Positions 8,869-18,934 are shown, counted from the first letter of the stretch. The stretch is 64,000 nucleotides of DNA from CAIKBL01 sp050247235 (GCA_050247235.1 JBFWUN010000009.1:41543-105542), one strand, 5' to 3'. Numbers and translations are program-made. The notes: a model not told the origin generated them from the letters alone.

Positions 8869-10152
8869 TCAGAACAGGTCACGCAACCGGTAATACAAGG
8901 TGCCGAGCAGCAGCGCCGGCACCCGCAGCAGCCGTCCGCCCGGAAATTCCCGGTGCGGGATCCGCGCAAACACGTCGAAGCGCTCCTGCGTGCCGGCGAC
9001 GGCTTCCGCCACCAGCTGCCCGGCGAGCCCGGCGAGCGCGAGTCCATGGCCGGAGAATCCCTGCACGTAATAGACATCGGGTGCGAGTCGTCCGAAATCC
9101 GGCGCGCGGTTCAGCGTAATGTCCACGTAGCCACCCCAGGCGTACTCCAGGGGCACGGCCGCAAGGTCCGGAAACACCCGCCGGATACGCGCCCGCATCG
9201 TCGCGTGAAGGTTCGGCGGCGGCACCGTGGAGTAGCTCACGCGCCCGCCGAACAGCAGCCGGTGATCGGCGGACAGCCGGAAGTAGTCGAGCACGAAGTT
9301 CAGATCGCTCACCGCCATGTCGTTGGTGATCAGCGCGCGGGCGCGCGCCGCCCCGAGCGGCGCCGTGGCCGCGATGTACGTCCCCACCGGCATGATGCGG
9401 TCCGCCAGCGGTGGCACCAGGCGATTCAGGTACGCATTGCCCGCGAACACGAGGCTCCGTGCCCGCACGGTTCCCCGCGCCGTCCGCGCTTCCGGCAGCC
9501 CCTCCAGGCGACAGGCGGTCACACGGCTGTCTTCGAACAGGCGCGCCCCGGCGCGTACCGCGGCCAGCGCGAGGCCGCGCGTGTAGTTCAGCGGATGCAG
9601 ATGGCCCCCGCGTGCATCGTAGAGACCCGCGCGGTAGCGCGGCGACGCGAGCACGGCGCGCAAGGCAGCGGCGTCCAGGAACTCGAGCGGGTAGTCGTAC
9701 GTGCCTTCCAGCAGGCGCTGCCACTCGCGGAGTTCCGTCACGTGGCGCGGCTTGATCGCGACGTGGCACTGGCCGTCGCGCCAGTCGCAGGCGATGCCGT
9801 GGCGCGCGATCAGCGATTTCACCAGGTCGACCCCGGCGAGGGACATGTCCCAGAGCCGTCGCGCGTCGGGGGCACCCACCAGTTCGACCATGCGGTCGAT
9901 ATCGCGCGCGAAACCGAAGATGACCTGGCCGCCGCTGCGACCCGACGCGCCCCACCCGATCCGCTCCGCCTCGAGCAGCACCACGTCATACCCGCGCTCC
10001 GCGAGGTGCAGCGCGGCGGCGCACCCGGCGATGCCTCCGCCGACCACGCAGACGTCGCACCGGACCGTGCCGTCGAGCGCGGGGCGCGGTTTCCAGGCGT
10101 GGGCGGTCGCGGTGTAGTACGAATTGATGAGCGGCACGAGCGAAGCATCCAA
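8869..10152 (-). CDS. puuB: FAD-dependent amine oxidase, gamma-glutamylputrescine oxidase-like
   Basis: 427 aa. FAD-binding Rossmann motif CDVCVVGGGIAGCAAALHL near residue 30, ERIGWGASGRSGGQVIFGF typical of PuuB/DadA-type oxidases, and a C-terminal VYYVQGFSGHGLALAGLAGQ flavin motif. PuuB oxidises gamma-glutamyl-putrescine to the aldehyde with release of H2O2 and ammonia. The gene is divergent from the PuuA-like ligase (10321), and the Pot transporter genes follow that ligase, which supports the assignment. Start MDASLVPLINSYY is the usual N terminus of the family. Confidence 0.85.
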   Translation of the reverse strand: MDASLVPLINSYYTATAHAWKPRPALDGTVRCDVCVVGGGIAGCAAALHLAERGYDVVLLEAERIGWGASGRSGGQVIFGFARDIDRMVELVGAPDARRLWDMSLAGVDLVKSLIARHGIACDWRDGQCHVAIKPRHVTELREWQRLLEGTYDYPLEFLDAAALRAVLASPRYRAGLYDARGGHLHPLNYTRGLALAAVRAGARLFEDSRVTACRLEGLPEARTARGTVRARSLVFAGNAYLNRLVPPLADRIMPVGTYIAATAPLGAARARALITNDMAVSDLNFVLDYFRLSADHRLLFGGRVSYSTVPPPNLHATMRARIRRVFPDLAAVPLEYAWGGYVDITLNRAPDFGRLAPDVYYVQGFSGHGLALAGLAGQLVAEAVAGTQERFDVFARIPHREFPGGRLLRVPALLLGTLYYRLRDLF

Positions 10153-10320
10153 TCAGGGCCACGCACAGTGTAGAGATCCGTCCCGGGTTCCGCGCCATCG
10201 CCACCGCCGCCCGATCGCTGGCCGCGCCTCGCGCCCAGCGGCTAAGATGGTTCGGCGCTTCGCATCCGCTGAGTGCACCCCAGCTGCAAGGAGCCCCGGG
10301 CCGGCAGCCCGCGGAAACCG

Positions 10321-11685
10321 ATGAACACGCCAGACCCTAACGCCCCCACCCGCACCGAATCACTCGAAAAGTGGCTGCGGGAACGCAACTGCACCGAAGT
10401 CGAATGCATCATTCCGGATTTCTCCGGGGTGGCGCGCGGCAAGATCATGCCGGCGAGCAAGTTCTGGAAGGAGGAACGGCTGCGCCTGCCCGAGGGCGTG
10501 TTCGTGCAGACGGTCACCGGCGAGTACCCCGAGGATGACGTTACCGATCCGACGGAGCCGGACATGCTGCTGCGCCCGGACGTGTCGACGATCCGCGTCG
10601 TGCCCTGGGCCAGCGAGCCGACCGCGCAGGTCATCCATGACTGCTTCTACAACGACGGCCGGCCGGTGGATCTCGCGCCGCGCACGGTGCTGCGTCGCGT
10701 GCTCGATCTCTACGCGCGGCGCGGCTGGCGGCCCGTCGTGGCGCCCGAACTCGAGTTCTTCCTGGTCGAGAAGAACCTCGACCCCGATCTCCCGCTGAAA
10801 CCTCCGGTCGGCCGTTCGGGCCGCCCCGAAACCGCGCGCCAGGCCTACGGCATCGACGCGGTGAACGAGTTCGATCCGCTGTTCGAGGACATCTACGACT
10901 ACTGCGAGGCCCAGGAACTCGACATCGATACGCTGATCCACGAGTCCGGCGCCGCGCAGATGGAAATCAACTTCCTGCACGGCGATCCGATGGCCCTCGC
11001 CGACCAGGCGTTCCTGTTCAAGCGGACCTGCCGCGAGGCCGCCTATCGTCACGGTATCTACGCGACGTTCATGGCGAAGCCCCTGAAGGATGAACCGGGC
11101 AGCGCGATGCACATCCACCAGAGCGTGCTGGACGCGGCGACCGGACAGAACGTGTTCGCGACCGCCGACGGCAAGCTGACCGAGCTGTTCCTGTCGCACA
11201 TCGCGGGGCTGCAGAAGTACCTGCCGGAAGCCATGAGCTTCTTCGCGCCGAACGTGAATTCGTACCGGCGGCTCGCGAGCGGGAATTTTGCACCGATGAA
11301 CGTCCAGTGGGGTTACGACAACCGCACCGTCGGGCTGCGCGTGCCGGTGGCCGAGCCGCAATCGACCCGCGTGGAGAACCGCGTGGCAGGGGCCGACGTG
11401 AATCCCTACCTCGCGATCGCGCTGTCGCTCGCCTGCGGGTACCTCGGCATGGTCGAAGGGCTGCAGCCATCCGCGCCGGTCAACGACAGCGGGTACGATC
11501 TCGGCTTCCAGCTCCCGCACAATCTCGAGGACGCACTGAAACTGCTGGCGGCTTCGACCGCGCTGAAGGACATCATCGGGGAGCGCTTCGCACGCACCTA
11601 CGCGGCGGTCAAACAGAAGGAATACTCCACGTTCTTTCACGTGATCAGTTCGTGGGAACGCGAATTCCTGCTGTTGAATGTCTGA
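10321..11685 (+). CDS. puuA: Glutamine-synthetase-family ligase, gamma-glutamylputrescine synthetase-like
   Basis: 454 aa from ATG 10321 (MNTPDPN). The GS fold is clear: IIPDFSGVARGKIMP near the N terminus, APELEFF (metal ligands), AMHIHQSV (ATP/metal His) and the Arg-rich NRVAGADVNPYLAIALSLA. The adenylylation loop of ordinary GlnA is not evident. It ligates glutamate to putrescine or another amine using ATP. It overlaps the downstream aminotransferase gene by 8 bp and is divergent from puuB, so this is a Puu-type catabolic operon. A GTG/ATG further upstream in frame (10273) is possible; the ribosome-binding site does not decide it. Confidence 0.88.
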   Translation: MNTPDPNAPTRTESLEKWLRERNCTEVECIIPDFSGVARGKIMPASKFWKEERLRLPEGVFVQTVTGEYPEDDVTDPTEPDMLLRPDVSTIRVVPWASEPTAQVIHDCFYNDGRPVDLAPRTVLRRVLDLYARRGWRPVVAPELEFFLVEKNLDPDLPLKPPVGRSGRPETARQAYGIDAVNEFDPLFEDIYDYCEAQELDIDTLIHESGAAQMEINFLHGDPMALADQAFLFKRTCREAAYRHGIYATFMAKPLKDEPGSAMHIHQSVLDAATGQNVFATADGKLTELFLSHIAGLQKYLPEAMSFFAPNVNSYRRLASGNFAPMNVQWGYDNRTVGLRVPVAEPQSTRVENRVAGADVNPYLAIALSLACGYLGMVEGLQPSAPVNDSGYDLGFQLPHNLEDALKLLAASTALKDIIGERFARTYAAVKQKEYSTFFHVISSWEREFLLLNV

Positions 11686-13066
11686 TCCCACGGTGCGCAT
11701 GACGCTCGCGTCCCGACATTCGACGGCCGAATGGCAGGCGCTGGACCAGGCGCACTACCTGCATCCGTTCACCAACGGCGCGGCGCTGCACGCCACCGGT
11801 GCCCGCATCATCGCGCGGGCGGACGGGGTGTGGCTGTGGGACTCCGAGGGCCACCGGCTGCTGGATGGCATGGCGGGACTGTGGTGCGTGAACATCGGTT
11901 ACGGCCGCCGTGAGCTGGTCGACGCGGCCGCCGCGCAGCTGCAGGAGCTGCCGTACTACAACAGTTTCTTCAAGACGGCCAATCCCCCGGCGCTCGCGCT
12001 CGCCGCCCTGCTCGCCGAGGTCACGCCCGCCGGGTTCGAACACGTGTTCTTCACGAGTTCGGGATCGGAGGCAGTCGACACGGTCGTGCGGATGGTGCGC
12101 CACTACTGGGCAGCGCGCGGCGAACCGCAGCGGGACGTCATCATCGGCCGCTGGCACGGTTACCACGGCAGCACCCTCGCCGGCGCAAGCCTCGGCGGCA
12201 TGCCGGCGATGCACGCGCAGGGCGGCCTGCCGCTGCCGGGCTTCGTGCACATCGATCCACCGTACTGGTACGGGCTCGGCGGTGACGACACCCCGGAAGC
12301 GTTCGGCCTGCAGGCTGCGGACTGGCTGGAGCGGAAGATCCTGGAGATCGGGCCGGCGCGCGTCGCGGCGTTCGTCGGCGAGCCGGTGCAGGGCGCGGGC
12401 GGCGTGATCATTCCGCCGTCGACGTACTGGCCGGCGGTCGAGCGGATCTGCCGCCGCCACGGCGTGCTGCTGGTCGCCGATGAAGTCATCTGCGGATTCG
12501 GCCGCACCGGTCGCTGGTTCGGCTGCGAGACGTTCGGATTCACGCCCGACCTGATGACCTTGGCGAAAGGCATTTCATCCGGCTACCTGCCGCTCGGCGG
12601 CGTGATGGTCACGCGCCACGTGGCCGACGTGCTCAATGCGGGCGGCGAGTTCTTCCACGGGTACACGTACTCCGGACATCCCGCCTGCTGCGCGGTGGGC
12701 GAGGTGAACGTGCGGCTGCTGCGCGACGAGGGCATCGTCGCGCGCGTCGGCACCACGCTCGGGCCGTACTTCGGCGCGGCGCTCGCAACACTCGGCGATC
12801 ACCCGCTCGTCGGCGAAGTCCGCAGCGTCGGACTCATCGCCGGCCTCGAGCTGGTGCAGGACAAGCGAACTCGCGCCCGCTTTGCACCGCTGGGTGAAGT
12901 CGGGACCCGGTGCCGGGATATCTGCCTGCGCGAAGGGCTCGTGATGCGGGCCGTCGGCGACACCATGGTGCTGGCGCCACCGCTCGTGATTACACGCGAA
13001 GAAATCGATGAACTGGTGCGCCGGGCGCGGCGCTGCCTCGACCTGACCGCCGACGCGATCGGGTGA
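11678..13066 (+). CDS. spuC: Class III aminotransferase, putrescine/polyamine-pyruvate type
   Basis: 462 aa. The N-terminal WQALDQAHYLHPFTN is the hallmark of SpuC/omega-transaminases; SGSEAVDTVVRMVRHYW (PLP phosphate site), VADEVICGFGRTGRWFG and LAKGISSGYLPLGGV with the PLP Lys follow. It transfers the amino group of putrescine or gamma-aminobutyrate-like amines to pyruvate. Its start overlaps the end of the puuA-like gene by 8 bp, so the two are translationally coupled. The polyamine ABC transporter begins 172 bp downstream. Confidence 0.88.
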   Translation: MSDPTVRMTLASRHSTAEWQALDQAHYLHPFTNGAALHATGARIIARADGVWLWDSEGHRLLDGMAGLWCVNIGYGRRELVDAAAAQLQELPYYNSFFKTANPPALALAALLAEVTPAGFEHVFFTSSGSEAVDTVVRMVRHYWAARGEPQRDVIIGRWHGYHGSTLAGASLGGMPAMHAQGGLPLPGFVHIDPPYWYGLGGDDTPEAFGLQAADWLERKILEIGPARVAAFVGEPVQGAGGVIIPPSTYWPAVERICRRHGVLLVADEVICGFGRTGRWFGCETFGFTPDLMTLAKGISSGYLPLGGVMVTRHVADVLNAGGEFFHGYTYSGHPACCAVGEVNVRLLRDEGIVARVGTTLGPYFGAALATLGDHPLVGEVRSVGLIAGLELVQDKRTRARFAPLGEVGTRCRDICLREGLVMRAVGDTMVLAPPLVITREEIDELVRRARRCLDLTADAIG

Positions 13067-13238
13067 CCAGGTCAGGCACCCCTTGCCCAGGGCATGGCAG
13101 GCAGGGTGCGCGCGCGGCCCGGCGGTTGCGACCGCCGTCCCCCCTGGCGTAATGTCCGGCCTCGTGCGACGCACCACTCCCTGGCGACGCGATCAATCGA
13201 CCGGCAGCGCTCGCCCCCAGTACGGAGTACCCGAGCCC

Positions 13239-14396
13239 ATGCGACTGACATGGCACATGCGCCTGCGCCGGCTGTGGCCGGTGGTCATTCCCGTTTTGCT
13301 TGCATCCTGCGGCGACGCAGGGGACAGCGCGTCCTCCGCGCCCGGGAACACCGGGTCACCGCCGGCAGACGACGCGCAGGTGCTGAACATCTACAACTGG
13401 TCCGACTACATCGCCGAGGACACGATCGCGAACTTCGAGCAGGAGACCGGGATCAAGGTCCGCTACGACGTGTTCGACTCGAACGAGGTGCTCGAGGCCA
13501 AGCTGCTGGCTGGTCGCACCGGTTACGACATCGTTGTGCCGTCCGCATTTTTCGTCGCGCGCCAGATCCAGGCGGGGGTGTTCCAGCCCCTGGACCGCGC
13601 AAAGCTCCCGCACTACCGGAATCTCGATCCCGCCATCATGAAAGTGCTCGCCGGTTACGATCCGGACAACCGCCACGTGCTGCCGTGGATGTGGGGCACG
13701 ACCGGCCTCGGGTACAACGAGAAAATGATCCGCGAGCGCCTCCCCGATGCGCCGATCGACTCCTGGGACATGATCTTCAAGCCGGAAATCGTCACGCGCT
13801 TCAAGGACTGCGGCGTCTCCATGCTCGACGCGTCCAGCGAAGTGTTCCCCACCGCGTTGCGCCTGCTCGGGTTGCCGACCGGCAGCCAGACCGAGGAACA
13901 CCTGGCGGCAGCCGAGAAGTTCGTGATGGCCGTGCGGCCGGCAATCCGCTACTTCCATTCCTCCCAGTACATCAACGACCTTGCGAACGGCGAAGTGTGC
14001 CTCGCGCTCGGATGGAGCGGCGACGTGCTGATCGCGCGCGACCGCGCGCGCGAGGCGCGAAACGGGCATGAGATCCGGTACGTGATCCCGCGCGAGGGTG
14101 CGCTGATCTGGGTGGACACGATGGCGATCCCGAAGGACGCACCGAACGTCGACAACGCGTACCGGTTTCTCGATTACATCCTGCGCCCGGAGGTCATCGC
14201 GGCGGTCACGAACCATGTGAACTACGCGAACGGCAACGCCGCATCGCTTACGCTGGTGGATCCCGCGATCGCCGCCGATCCGGCGATCTACCCCGATGCC
14301 GAGACCAAGACCAAGCTGTTTCCGCAGGTCGTGAACACGCCGGAATACGACCGCCTTACGACCCGCGCGTGGACGCGCATCAAGACGAACCAGTGA
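13239..14396 (+). CDS. potF: Polyamine ABC transporter substrate-binding lipoprotein
   Basis: 385 aa from ATG 13239; ATG 13257 is an alternative. It begins with a lipoprotein signal peptide ending in the lipobox LLASC (Cys 24), so the protein is probably anchored in the membrane. The mature part matches PotD/PotF: LNIYNWSDYIAEDTIANFEQETGIKVRYDVFDSNE, GYDIVVPSAFF and ALGWSGDVLIA. It captures putrescine or spermidine in the periplasm for the Pot ABC importer encoded by the next three genes. Its stop codon overlaps the ATPase start (GTGA). Confidence 0.92.
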   Translation: MRLTWHMRLRRLWPVVIPVLLASCGDAGDSASSAPGNTGSPPADDAQVLNIYNWSDYIAEDTIANFEQETGIKVRYDVFDSNEVLEAKLLAGRTGYDIVVPSAFFVARQIQAGVFQPLDRAKLPHYRNLDPAIMKVLAGYDPDNRHVLPWMWGTTGLGYNEKMIRERLPDAPIDSWDMIFKPEIVTRFKDCGVSMLDASSEVFPTALRLLGLPTGSQTEEHLAAAEKFVMAVRPAIRYFHSSQYINDLANGEVCLALGWSGDVLIARDRAREARNGHEIRYVIPREGALIWVDTMAIPKDAPNVDNAYRFLDYILRPEVIAAVTNHVNYANGNAASLTLVDPAIAADPAIYPDAETKTKLFPQVVNTPEYDRLTTRAWTRIKTNQ

Positions 14397-15532
14397 CCAC
14401 GGCAGCGGCGATGGACGCGCGCGCGCCGGATGGGGCGGCGTCCCGGATCTGCCTGCGCCTCGAGCAGGTGACCAGGCGGTTCGGCGATTTCACCGCGGTG
14501 GACGCGGTCAGTCTGGACATCGCGGCGGGCGAACTCTTCTGCCTGCTCGGCGGTTCCGGCTGCGGCAAGAGCACCTTGCTGCGCCTGATCGCCGGCTTCG
14601 AGACACCGGACAGCGGGCGCATCGTGTTCGAGGGCCGGGATCTCGCCGGCGTGCCGCCCTACCTGCGCCCGCTGAACATGATGTTCCAGTCCTACGCGCT
14701 GTTCCCGCACCTGACGGTCGCGGGCAACGTCGCGTTCGGATTGCGCCAGGAAGGTCTGCCGCGGCGTGCCATCGACGCGCGCGTGCACGCGATGCTGGAG
14801 ATGGTGCAGCTCGACGGGCTCGCGATGCGCAGGCCGCACCAGCTGTCGGGCGGCCAGCGGCAGCGCGTCGCGCTCGCCCGGGCGCTGGTCAAGCGGCCGC
14901 GCCTGCTGCTGCTCGACGAACCGCTCGGGGCACTCGATCGCAAGCTCCGGGAGACGACCCAGTTCGAGCTGCGGAACCTGCAGCGTGAACTCGGGATCAC
15001 GTTCGTGGTCGTCACCCACGACCAGGAAGAGGCGATGTCGCTCGCCACGCGGATCGGCGTCATGCACGCAGGCCGAATCCTGCAGATGGGTACCCCCCGC
15101 GACGTCTACGAGAATCCCTGCTCACGCTATGTCGCCGACTTCATCGGCACCACCAACCTGTTTGAAGGGCGCGTGCTCGATGCGGACGCGACGACCGTGC
15201 GCATTCGCGACGACGCGGCGGGCTGCGTGCTCAGGCTTCACCACGCCCTCGCCGCGCCGCCGTCCGGCGGCGTGACGATGGCAATCCGGCCCGAGAAGAT
15301 CACGCTCGCCCGCGGCACCGCCGGCGCGGTGGCCGACAACTGCGCGGCCGGGACGGTCGAAGGCGTCGTCTATCTCGGCGACCTGTCGATGGTCGCGATC
15401 CGGCTCTCCGGCGGCCGGCACGTGAAGGTCACCTTGCCCAACCTCGAACGGCACGCCACCGAGACCGTGGCGCGGGGCGACGCGGTGATAGTGAGCTGGC
15501 GCGCCGACAGTGGCGTGGTGCTGACCACATGA
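14393..15532 (+). CDS. potG: Polyamine ABC transporter ATP-binding protein
   Basis: 379 aa from the GTG at 14393, which forms a GTGA overlap with the potF stop; ATGs at 14369 and 14411 are alternatives. ABC ATPase motifs: Walker A GGSGCGKST, Q-loop MMFQSYALFPHLT, signature LSGGQRQRVALARAL, Walker B LLLLDEPLGALD and the H-loop VVTHDQEEA, followed by a C-terminal TOBE-type domain (about residue 280 on). It powers polyamine import with the two permeases that follow. Confidence 0.93.
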   Translation: MTTAAAMDARAPDGAASRICLRLEQVTRRFGDFTAVDAVSLDIAAGELFCLLGGSGCGKSTLLRLIAGFETPDSGRIVFEGRDLAGVPPYLRPLNMMFQSYALFPHLTVAGNVAFGLRQEGLPRRAIDARVHAMLEMVQLDGLAMRRPHQLSGGQRQRVALARALVKRPRLLLLDEPLGALDRKLRETTQFELRNLQRELGITFVVVTHDQEEAMSLATRIGVMHAGRILQMGTPRDVYENPCSRYVADFIGTTNLFEGRVLDADATTVRIRDDAAGCVLRLHHALAAPPSGGVTMAIRPEKITLARGTAGAVADNCAAGTVEGVVYLGDLSMVAIRLSGGRHVKVTLPNLERHATETVARGDAVIVSWRADSGVVLTT

Positions 15533-16455
15533 ACGGGCGCCGGTGGTCCGCCGAGCCGCTCGCGGGCGCGCGGGACCGCCACGGCCGACGCGGCGCGATC
15601 GCAGTACCGCTCGCGTGGCTCGGCCTGTTCTTCCTGCTGCCGCTGCTGATCGTGCTGAAGATCTCGCTGGCGGACCCGGCGATCGCGCAGCCCCCGTACA
15701 GCGCGCTCGTGCAACGGTCGGCCACCGGCGCACTGACGCTCGCCGCGGACCTGGACAACTACCGTTTCCTCGTCGAGGACGCGCTGTACGGCAAGGCCTA
15801 TCTCAGTTCCGTGAAGATCGCATTCATCTCCGCGTGCCTCTGCCTGCTGGTCGGGTACCCGATGGCCTACGCGATGACACGGATGCCATCCGCGTGGCGG
15901 CCGATGCTGCTGATGCTCGTGATCCTGCCGTTCTGGACGTCGTTCCTGCTGCGCGTGTATGCGTGGGTCGGGCTGCTGAGCAACCATGGCGTGGTCAACC
16001 AGGGGCTGCAGTGGCTCGGGCTCATCGAACAGCCGCTCGTGATGCTGAAGACGGCGTTCGCGGTGTATGTCGGTATCGTGTACACGTACCTGCCGTTCAT
16101 GGTCCTGCCGTTGTACGCCACCCTGCTGAGACTCGACCGGACCTTGCTGGAAGCCGCGGCGGATCTCGGCTGCCGTCCGCTGCGCGCATTCTTCACCGTG
16201 ACCGTGCCGCTGTCCGTGCCCGGCATTGCCGCCGGGTTCGCGCTGGTGTTCATTCCGGCGCTCGGTGAGTTCGTGATCCCGGACCTGCTCGGTGGCGCGG
16301 ACACACTGATGATCGGCCACGTGCTGTGGACCGAGTTCTTCGTGAACCGCGCCTGGCCGGTGGCCGCCGCGGTGGCCGTCGTGATGCTGGTCGGCGTGCT
16401 CGCGGTGCTCGCGCTGCAACGCGCAGGGACACGCGCCGGAACGCATTCGGCATGA
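15529..16455 (+). CDS. potH: Polyamine ABC transporter permease (PotH/PotB type)
   Basis: 308 aa, multi-span inner-membrane protein. The EAA-loop EAAADLGCRPLRAFFTVTVPLSVPGIAAG contacts the ATPase. ATG 15529 overlaps the potG stop (ATGA). Six hydrophobic segments are visible, beginning at IAVPLAWLGLFFLLPLLIVL. It pairs with the next permease to form the translocation channel. Confidence 0.92.
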   Translation: MNGRRWSAEPLAGARDRHGRRGAIAVPLAWLGLFFLLPLLIVLKISLADPAIAQPPYSALVQRSATGALTLAADLDNYRFLVEDALYGKAYLSSVKIAFISACLCLLVGYPMAYAMTRMPSAWRPMLLMLVILPFWTSFLLRVYAWVGLLSNHGVVNQGLQWLGLIEQPLVMLKTAFAVYVGIVYTYLPFMVLPLYATLLRLDRTLLEAAADLGCRPLRAFFTVTVPLSVPGIAAGFALVFIPALGEFVIPDLLGGADTLMIGHVLWTEFFVNRAWPVAAAVAVVMLVGVLAVLALQRAGTRAGTHSA

Positions 16456-17285
16456 GCGCGCGCCCGTCACGCCTCGCCACCACCTGGATGGTGGGCGCGT
16501 TCATGTTTCTCTACCTGCCCATCGTGTCGCTGGTGATCTACTCGTTCAACGCCAACCGGCTCGTGACGGTGTGGAGCGGGTTCTCCACGCGGTGGTATGC
16601 CGCGCTGTTCCGCAACGCGCAGGTGCTCGACGCCGCGCTGCTCAGCCTGCAGATCGCGCTCGTCAGCGCGAGCCTGGCGGTGGTACTCGGCACCCTGGTC
16701 GCGGTGTGTCTCTCGCGCTTCGGACCGTTCCGGGGCCGTGCGCTGCTGTCCGGGCTTGCAACGGCGCCGCTGGTGATGCCGGAAGTGATCACCGGGCTGT
16801 CGCTGCTGCTGCTGTTCGTGGCGCTCGAACAGGCGATTGGCTGGCCGAGCGAACGCGGCCTGCTGACAGTGGTGATCGCGCACACGACATTCGCGCTCGC
16901 GTACGTGGCGGTGGTAGTGCAGTCGCGCCTCGTCGGCCTGGACCCGTCGCTGGAGGAAGCCGCACTCGACCTCGGTGCGCGCCCGGCTACCGTGTTCTTC
17001 CGCATCACGTTGCCGCTGATCGCCCCCGCACTCGTGGCCGGCTGGCTGCTCGCGTTCACCTTGTCGCTCGACGATCTCGTGATCGCGAGCTTCGTGTCCG
17101 GACCGGGCGCCACCACCCTGCCGATGCTGATCTACTCGAAGGTCCGCCTCGGGCTTTCGCCCGAGATCAACGCGCTCGCCTCGCTGCTGCTCGCCGTGGT
17201 CACGAGCGCGGCGGTGGGCGCGGGCTGGCTGCTGGCCCGGGCGCGCGCGCCCGTGTCCGGTCAGGCGATTCCGACATCCCGTTGA
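16452..17285 (+). CDS. potI: Polyamine ABC transporter permease (PotI/PotC type)
   Basis: 277 aa; ATG 16452 overlaps the potH stop (ATGA). Hydrophobic N terminus WMVGAFMFLYLPIVSLVIYSFN, EAA-loop LEEAALDLGARPATVFFRITLPLIAPALVAGW and the PotI-typical LSLDDLVIASFVSGPGATTLPM. It completes the PotFGHI set. No terminator with a T-tract is seen directly after it. Confidence 0.92.
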   Translation: MSARPSRLATTWMVGAFMFLYLPIVSLVIYSFNANRLVTVWSGFSTRWYAALFRNAQVLDAALLSLQIALVSASLAVVLGTLVAVCLSRFGPFRGRALLSGLATAPLVMPEVITGLSLLLLFVALEQAIGWPSERGLLTVVIAHTTFALAYVAVVVQSRLVGLDPSLEEAALDLGARPATVFFRITLPLIAPALVAGWLLAFTLSLDDLVIASFVSGPGATTLPMLIYSKVRLGLSPEINALASLLLAVVTSAAVGAGWLLARARAPVSGQAIPTSR

Positions 17286-17467
17286 TACAGGTCACGGTTT
17301 GATGGATTCGCCACGTTCCGACACACCAGCGTCGCCCCGCCGTGAAGCCGCTGGCCTCGTCGGCGCCGCGCGGGCTGACTAAGATATCCGCCGACCTTAC
17401 CTCGACTCGATGTTCAACCTGGCGGCGCGAACGTGCAGACGAGCGCCGGAATCCTGGAGAGTGCAGC

Positions 17468-18934
17468 ATGACGTCCTCCGCGACATCCGCCCGAAACCCC
17501 CGCATCATCATCATCGGCGCCGGCATGGCCGGCATCCTGACCGCCATCAAGCTGCGGGAGGCGGGCTATCGTGATTACGTGATCTACGAGAAGACCGGCC
17601 GCGTCGGCGGCACGTGGCGGGAGAATACCTACCCCGGGATCGCGTGCGATGTCCCGGCGCACCTCTACACCTATTCGTTCGAACCGAACCCCGAATGGAG
17701 CCACACGTTCGCCGAGGGACCCGAGATCCAGCGCTACTTCGAGACCGTCGCGCAGAAGTATGGCGTGGTCGAACACGTCCGCTTCAACGAGGGCATTCCC
17801 ACCTGCCGCTTCGTCGATGGCCGCTGGCATGTCGAGACATCCACGGGCCGCAAGGATGTCGCGGATGTGGTGATTGCCGCCACCGGCGTGCTGCACCATC
17901 CGCACATCGCTGACATTCCGGGCCTGGCGTCGTTCAAGGGCGCCTGCTTTCACAGCGCGCGCTGGGATCACTCGGTGCCGCTCGAAGGCAAGCGCGTGGG
18001 CGTGATCGGCACGGGCTCCACCGCCATCCAGATCACCTCCGCGCTCGTCGGCAAGGTCGCCCGCTTCGAACTTTTCCAGCGCACCGCGCAGTGGATCATG
18101 CCGATCGAGAACGAGACCTTCACGGACGCTGACAAGGAGGAGTTCCGCACCAACCCGGCACGGCTCGCGACGATCAAGAAGGAGGCGAACGAGTACTTCC
18201 AGCGGTTCTCCTCGGCCGTGATCGATGCGGAGTCGCAGGAGATGAAGGATATCGAGGCCGCGTGCCTCGCCAACCTGGAGAACAACGTCAAGGATCCGGT
18301 GCTGCGCGAGAAGCTGCGCCCGAACTACCGCGCCGGTTGCAAGCGCCTCATCTTCTCGAGCGACTTCTACCAGGCGATCCAGCACCCGAATGCGCGCCTC
18401 GTCACCGAGGGCATCGAGTGCGTCGAGCCGGATGGCGTGCGCACGAAGGATGGCGAACTGCACGAACTGGACGTGCTGGTGGCCGCCACCGGGTTCCGTG
18501 CCGACAGCTTCATCCGCCCGACGACGGTGCTCGGCCGCCATGGCGTGAATCTCGACGACGTGTGGTCGGATCACCCGGTCGCGTACCTGTCGATCTCGAT
18601 CCCGGAATTTCCGAACCTGTTCCTGTTGAATGGTCCGAACGGTCCGGTCGGCAATTTCTCGCTGATCCAGATCGCGGAGTACCAGGTCGGCTACATCCTG
18701 CAGCTGCTGGAGCAGATTCGCGCCGGTCACTGCCGCGAGATCGCGCCGAAGCGCGAGGCGACCGCGCGGTTCGAGAGCGAGCGTACCGTCGCCGCGAAGA
18801 AATCGATCTGGTCGACTGGCTGCAAAAGCTGGTACCTGGACAAGCACGGGGTGCCGGCGAGCTGGCCGTGGTCACGTGACCGGTTCTTCGAGGTGATGGC
18901 GAAGCCCGAACTGGAGTCCTACGAACTGGCCTGA
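17468..18934 (+). CDS. Flavin-containing (Baeyer-Villiger-type) monooxygenase
   Basis: 488 aa from ATG 17468, with GGAG 9-12 bases upstream. Two Rossmann motifs, IIIIGAGMAGI (about 12-22, FAD) and VGVIGTGSTAIQI (about 178, NADPH), flank the Baeyer-Villiger fingerprint F-x-G-x3-H-x3-W-D at F156-D167. This class uses NADPH and O2 to insert oxygen next to a ketone or to oxidise soft heteroatoms. Also seen: GGTWRENTYPGIACDVPAHLY, typical of the cyclohexanone-monooxygenase branch. It is followed in the same direction by a LexA-like gene with its own likely promoter. Confidence 0.88.
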   Translation: MTSSATSARNPRIIIIGAGMAGILTAIKLREAGYRDYVIYEKTGRVGGTWRENTYPGIACDVPAHLYTYSFEPNPEWSHTFAEGPEIQRYFETVAQKYGVVEHVRFNEGIPTCRFVDGRWHVETSTGRKDVADVVIAATGVLHHPHIADIPGLASFKGACFHSARWDHSVPLEGKRVGVIGTGSTAIQITSALVGKVARFELFQRTAQWIMPIENETFTDADKEEFRTNPARLATIKKEANEYFQRFSSAVIDAESQEMKDIEAACLANLENNVKDPVLREKLRPNYRAGCKRLIFSSDFYQAIQHPNARLVTEGIECVEPDGVRTKDGELHELDVLVAATGFRADSFIRPTTVLGRHGVNLDDVWSDHPVAYLSISIPEFPNLFLLNGPNGPVGNFSLIQIAEYQVGYILQLLEQIRAGHCREIAPKREATARFESERTVAAKKSIWSTGCKSWYLDKHGVPASWPWSRDRFFEVMAKPELESYELA

